A DNA stretch of 64,000 nucleotides from contig NZ_JAEMTF010000010.1 of NCBI RefSeq assembly GCF_016462415.1, positions 1-64,000 on the forward strand, written 5' to 3'. Of this stretch, positions 60,158 through 64,000 are shown piece after piece; the first letter of the stretch is position 1; every line of letters begins with the position of its first letter. A model generated the notes under the pieces. That model had not been told where the DNA came from. It did no database searches and saw only the letters and a program-made list of their open reading frames with translations. This stretch comes from Williamsia sp. (GTDB taxonomy: Bacteria > Actinomycetota > Actinomycetes > Mycobacteriales > Mycobacteriaceae). A program made the translations under genes and the position numbers.

Positions 60158-61309
60158 GTGGCACGTGACTATTACGGAATCCTGGGCGTCGCCCCTGGAT
60201 CCAGTGACTCGGAGATCAAGCGCGCCTACCGCAAGTTGGCCCGCGAGCTGCACCCGGACGTCAACCCCGACGAGGCCGCCCAACAGCGGTTCGCCGAGGT
60301 GTCGACCGCCTACGAGGTGCTCTCCGACCCGGAGAAGCGCCGCATCGTCGATGCCGGGGGAGACCCGCTGGCGTCGGCGGGGTCGGGTGGCTTCGGCGGC
60401 GGCGGGTTCGGCGGCAGCGGCGGTCTGGGCGACGTGTTCGAGGCCTTCTTCGGCGGTGGCGCCGGCGGCGGACGTGGTCCGCGCGGCCGCGTCCAGCCCG
60501 GTTCCGACGCGTTGCTGCGCATGCAGCTCGACCTGGACGAATGCGCGGCCGGGGTCTCCAACGAGGTCACCGTCGACACCGCCGTCCTGTGCGACGTCTG
60601 CAAGGGGTCCGGCGGCCACGACGGCAGCAAGCCGGTCAACTGTGACACCTGCAAGGGCGCGGGCGAGATCCAGTCGGTGCAGCGTTCGTTCCTCGGTCAG
60701 GTGATGACCTCGCGTCCGTGCCCCACCTGTGGTGGCACCGGCCAGACCATCCCCGACCCCTGTCGCAAGTGCGCGGGCGACGGACGCGTCCGGTCGCGTC
60801 GCACCATGACCGTGAAGATCCCCGCCGGTGTCGGCGAGGGGATGCGCGTGCGTCTGCAGGGACAGGGCGAGGTCGGCCCCGGTGGCGGACCCGCGGGTGA
60901 CCTCTACGTCGAGGTCGTCCAGAAGCCGCACGACGTGTTCGTCCGGGACGGCGACGACCTGCACTGCACCGTTCGGGTGCCGATGGTCGACGCCGCGCTG
61001 GGGGCCTCGCTGGAGATCGACACCGTCCTCGGCGGGCACGCCATGGTGACTGTCGAGCCGGGAACCCAGCCCGGCCAGGTCACCAAGATCCGCGGTCAGG
61101 GCATGCCGCACCTGCACACCGGGGTGCGTGGGACCGTCCACGTCCACCTCGACGTCGTCGTCCCCACGAAGCTCGACGGCAAGCAGGCCCAGAAGCTCAA
61201 GGAGTACCGACAGGTCGCGACGTCGGAGCATCTCGAGTTGGTCGACACCGCGTCCGCGGCCAGCGGGGGATTGTTCTCCCGGCTGCGGAACGCCTTCGCC
61301 GGACGCTGA
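60158..61309 (+). CDS. dnaJ: Chaperone protein DnaJ (DnaJ2 type)
   Basis: 383 residues. J domain with HPD in [18 protein letters not shown], Gly/Phe-rich linker ([12 protein letters not shown]), four zinc-binding CxxCxGxG-type repeats ([32 protein letters not shown]) and the substrate-binding C-terminal domain. Type I J protein, co-chaperone of DnaK. GTG start giving [11 protein letters not shown]. In an operon with hrcA and rsmE. Confidence 0.97.
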   Translation: MARDYYGILGVAPGSSDSEIKRAYRKLARELHPDVNPDEAAQQRFAEVSTAYEVLSDPEKRRIVDAGGDPLASAGSGGFGGGGFGGSGGLGDVFEAFFGGGAGGGRGPRGRVQPGSDALLRMQLDLDECAAGVSNEVTVDTAVLCDVCKGSGGHDGSKPVNCDTCKGAGEIQSVQRSFLGQVMTSRPCPTCGGTGQTIPDPCRKCAGDGRVRSRRTMTVKIPAGVGEGMRVRLQGQGEVGPGGGPAGDLYVEVVQKPHDVFVRDGDDLHCTVRVPMVDAALGASLEIDTVLGGHAMVTVEPGTQPGQVTKIRGQGMPHLHTGVRGTVHVHLDVVVPTKLDGKQAQKLKEYRQVATSEHLELVDTASAASGGLFSRLRNAFAGR

Positions 61310-61337
61310 GCCCCACGCCCATGTCACCTCGTCGCCG

Positions 61338-62093
61338 ATGACCCCGCCGCTGTTCTGGATCGACGAGGTGCCGCCGGTGGGTGGGCTCGCCGAACTGGCC
61401 GGCACCGAGGGACACCACGCGGTGACCGTCACGCGTATCGCCGCCGGTGACCGCATCATGCTCGGTGACGGCGCGGGCACCGTGGCGACCTGCGAGGTCG
61501 CCGCGACCCTGTCCAAGGACCGACTCCGCGCCACCGTCGTCGAGCGCCGCACCCACGACCGCCCGACGCCGACGGTGACCGTGGTCCAGGCGGTCCCGAA
61601 GTCCGACCGTTCCGAACTCGCCGTCGAACTGGCCACCGAGGCCGGTGCCGACCGCATCGTCGCCTGGCAGAGCGCGCGGTGCGTGACCCGGTGGGTCGGC
61701 CCCCGCGAGGAGAAGGGCCTGCGCAAATGGCGCTCGGCCGCCGCCACCGCTGCGAAGCAGAGCCGCCGGGCGTATGTTCCAGTCGTCGAAGGATTGGCGA
61801 GCACAGCGTCTGTGCGATTGATGATCACTGATGTGATCGAGCGTGGAGGTGTGGTGGCGGTGTTGCACGAGGACGGCCGGGAATCACTCGCGGACCTGCC
61901 GCTGCGCGACGCGCCGGAGGTGCTGCTCGTCGTCGGCCCCGAGGGCGGCGTCGACCCGGGAGAGATCGAGGATTTCGGAGCGCTCGGCGCTCGCCCGGTG
62001 GTGCTGGGCCCCGAGGTGTTGCGCACCTCGACCGCGGCCGCGGTCGCACTGGGGGCGATCGGTGCGCTGACTCCCCGGTGGGCCGTGCGGTGA
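61338..62093 (+). CDS. rsmE: 16S rRNA (uracil(1498)-N(3))-methyltransferase
   Basis: 251 residues of SPOUT fold: PUA-like N-terminus (GTEGHHAVTVTRIAAGDRIMLGDG), VVQAVPKSDRSELAVELATEAGADRIVAW, and the knotted SAM site LLVVGPEGGVDPGEIEDF with VLGPEVLRTSTAAAVAL. ATG 61338 gives the usual start MTPPLFWIDEV. Its stop overlaps the next gene (GTGA). Confidence 0.95.
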   Translation: MTPPLFWIDEVPPVGGLAELAGTEGHHAVTVTRIAAGDRIMLGDGAGTVATCEVAATLSKDRLRATVVERRTHDRPTPTVTVVQAVPKSDRSELAVELATEAGADRIVAWQSARCVTRWVGPREEKGLRKWRSAAATAAKQSRRAYVPVVEGLASTASVRLMITDVIERGGVVAVLHEDGRESLADLPLRDAPEVLLVVGPEGGVDPGEIEDFGALGARPVVLGPEVLRTSTAAAVALGAIGALTPRWAVR

Positions 62094-62905
62094 CCGCGGA
62101 CAGCGTCGGTACGAGAGCAGCGGTGAAACGACTCAAGGTCGACTACGGCGAGGCCAACTCGCAGTTCGGGCACCTGTATCTGCCGGTGCTGCCGCCCGCA
62201 CGACCCGACGACGACCCGCACCCCATCCCGGTCGTGGTCATCATCCACGGCGGCTACTGGTCCACCGACTTCGAGCTCATCGTCGAGACGCCGATCGCCC
62301 GCAACCTCGCCGAACGTGGCGCCATCGTCTGGAACGTCGAGTACCGCCGGGTCGGCGAGGAGGGCGGCGGATGGCCGCGCACCGGATACGACGTCGCGAA
62401 CGGCATCCTGGCGCTCGACGGCCCCGTCCGCGCCGCCCTTCCCCCCGAGATCGCCCGGCGTGCCGATTTCTCGCACGTGTCGGTGATCGGCCACTCCGCG
62501 GGTGGTCAGCTCGCACTGTGGGCCGTCGGCCGGCTGGGTGCGAAGACCCCGAAGGCGACCATCACCACGATCGTGGTCCAGGCGCCCGCGACCGACCTCG
62601 TCCGGGTGGGACAGAACGGCCACGTCGCGCTCGCGGCATTCATCGGCGCGAGCTATGCCGAGACCCCGCATCGCTACCGCGACGCCTCACCGGTGTACCT
62701 GCCGGTGATCCCCGCCCACGTCGTCGTGGTCCAGGGTGACCTCGACGTCTCGGTCCCGCTCGAGATGAGCAGGTCCTATGTCGACCGGGTCCGCGCCAAC
62801 GGGCAGTCGGTCGAGCTCGTCACGGTGGTCGGTGAGGGGCACGAGGCGTTCGTCGACCCGACCAGCCGCTGTCACCGCGAGACACTGCGCCGCCTCGGCA
62901 TCTGA
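62090..62905 (+). CDS. Alpha/beta hydrolase (BD-FAE / kynurenine-formamidase-like)
   Basis: 271 residues. Oxyanion-hole motif IIHGGYW, nucleophile elbow IGHSAGGQLALW, acid in VVQGDLDVSVP and His in GEGHEAFVDP. The HGGYW form resembles kynurenine formamidases and related esterases, but no kynurenine pathway gene is nearby. GTG start coupled to rsmE by GTGA; the last gene of the hrcA-dnaJ-rsmE cluster, or it may have a separate function. Confidence 0.86.
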   Translation: MTADSVGTRAAVKRLKVDYGEANSQFGHLYLPVLPPARPDDDPHPIPVVVIIHGGYWSTDFELIVETPIARNLAERGAIVWNVEYRRVGEEGGGWPRTGYDVANGILALDGPVRAALPPEIARRADFSHVSVIGHSAGGQLALWAVGRLGAKTPKATITTIVVQAPATDLVRVGQNGHVALAAFIGASYAETPHRYRDASPVYLPVIPAHVVVVQGDLDVSVPLEMSRSYVDRVRANGQSVELVTVVGEGHEAFVDPTSRCHRETLRRLGI

Positions 62906-62951
62906 GGCCTCCGGCAGGGATATCACATCGAGTTCTGATGGCCGATGGCAG

Positions 62952-62957
62952 TAGACT
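62952..62957 (+). promoter_or_regulatory. Candidate -10 box for phoH
   Basis: TAGACT, 65 bases before the phoH start, within the imperfect dyad GTAGAC-tcgtg-GTCTAC. The leader includes GGGAG before the start. Confidence 0.4.
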
Positions 62958-63022
62958 CGTGGTCTACGCCGTGCTCAGGAGCTGACACGGCCGCCATCGA
63001 CGATGTGGGAGACAAACGCTTG

Positions 63023-64000
<978 letters not shown>

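Noticed and set aside
62951-62967. GTAGAC-N5-GTCTAC dyad at the phoH -10
   Set aside because: Six-base arms around a -10 box are easily chance; not enough for an operator call.

Overview
The window is high-GC (about 68-70%) chromosomal DNA from a mycolic-acid actinomycete (Mycobacteriales/Corynebacteriales). Gene content and order match Mycobacterium tuberculosis segments leuC-leuD-hupB-mutT1-ppk-fbiD-gpsA..., nadD-rsfS-gpgP-octT-degV-comEA-comEC-holA-rpsT..., lepA...GH15...subI-cysT-cysW-cysA and sirA-hemW-hrcA-dnaJ2-rsmE-phoH. The HupB with a long Lys/Ala/Pro tail, the F420 gene fbiD and the methylglucose-lipopolysaccharide genes gpgP/octT fit that order. A Gordonia- or Williamsia-like genus is my best guess, from memory of synteny only. 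I see no phage, IS element or CRISPR array; this is ordinary core chromosome with a few lineage-specific genes.

Layout: 1-1.1 kb has the 3' part of tRNA-Glu, a long hairpin, a NADAR-fold gene and a small TPR-like gene. 1.1-5.3 kb has a PPOX-fold protein, the IclR-type leucine regulator divergent from leuCD, and hupB. 5.4-12.5 kb has mutT1-ppk-fbiD, then gpsA, a DUF3515 membrane protein, a stand-alone Lrp/AsnC ligand domain and thiL. 12.5-19.5 kb has a gamma-carbonic-anhydrase-like protein, ung, an enoyl-CoA hydratase relative, rpmB, fakA-like, recG and a membrane-anchored HNH nuclease. 19.6-23.3 kb is a tightly overlapping proA-MoxR-VWA operon. 23.3-30.4 kb holds nadD-rsfS-gpgP-octT, fakB/degV, comEA-comEC-holA, then convergent rpsT. 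31-36 kb has a sulfotransferase-like gene with a coupled mini-ORF and the conserved ATP-grasp / alpha-E / transglutaminase trio. 36-46 kb has an aldo-keto reductase with its MerR regulator, a PemK/MazF-like protein, an alpha/beta hydrolase, lepA, an M3 peptidase, a CDF transporter, a GH15 enzyme and two tiny membrane proteins.

From 46.3 to 57.1 kb is a nearly complete sulfate assimilation island: subI-cysT-cysW-cysA imports sulfate; on the other strand sirA-cysH-cysD-cysN-sirohydrochlorin chelatase activate and reduce it and make siroheme. Each half is preceded by a leaderless mini-gene for a short peptide whose last codons include two Cys codons (46365-46454 and 57006-57086). The second overlaps an evident intrinsic terminator, so it reads as a cysteine-sensing transcription attenuator. 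57.2-64 kb has hemW, a conserved hypothetical, hrcA-dnaJ2-rsmE-alpha/beta hydrolase and a truncated phoH.

A recurring regulatory theme is leaderless transcription: in at least 14 places a TANNNT-type -10 box lies exactly 6-7 bases before an ATG or GTG. I used this to choose several start codons. All functional names come from reading the translations by eye; no database search was run.
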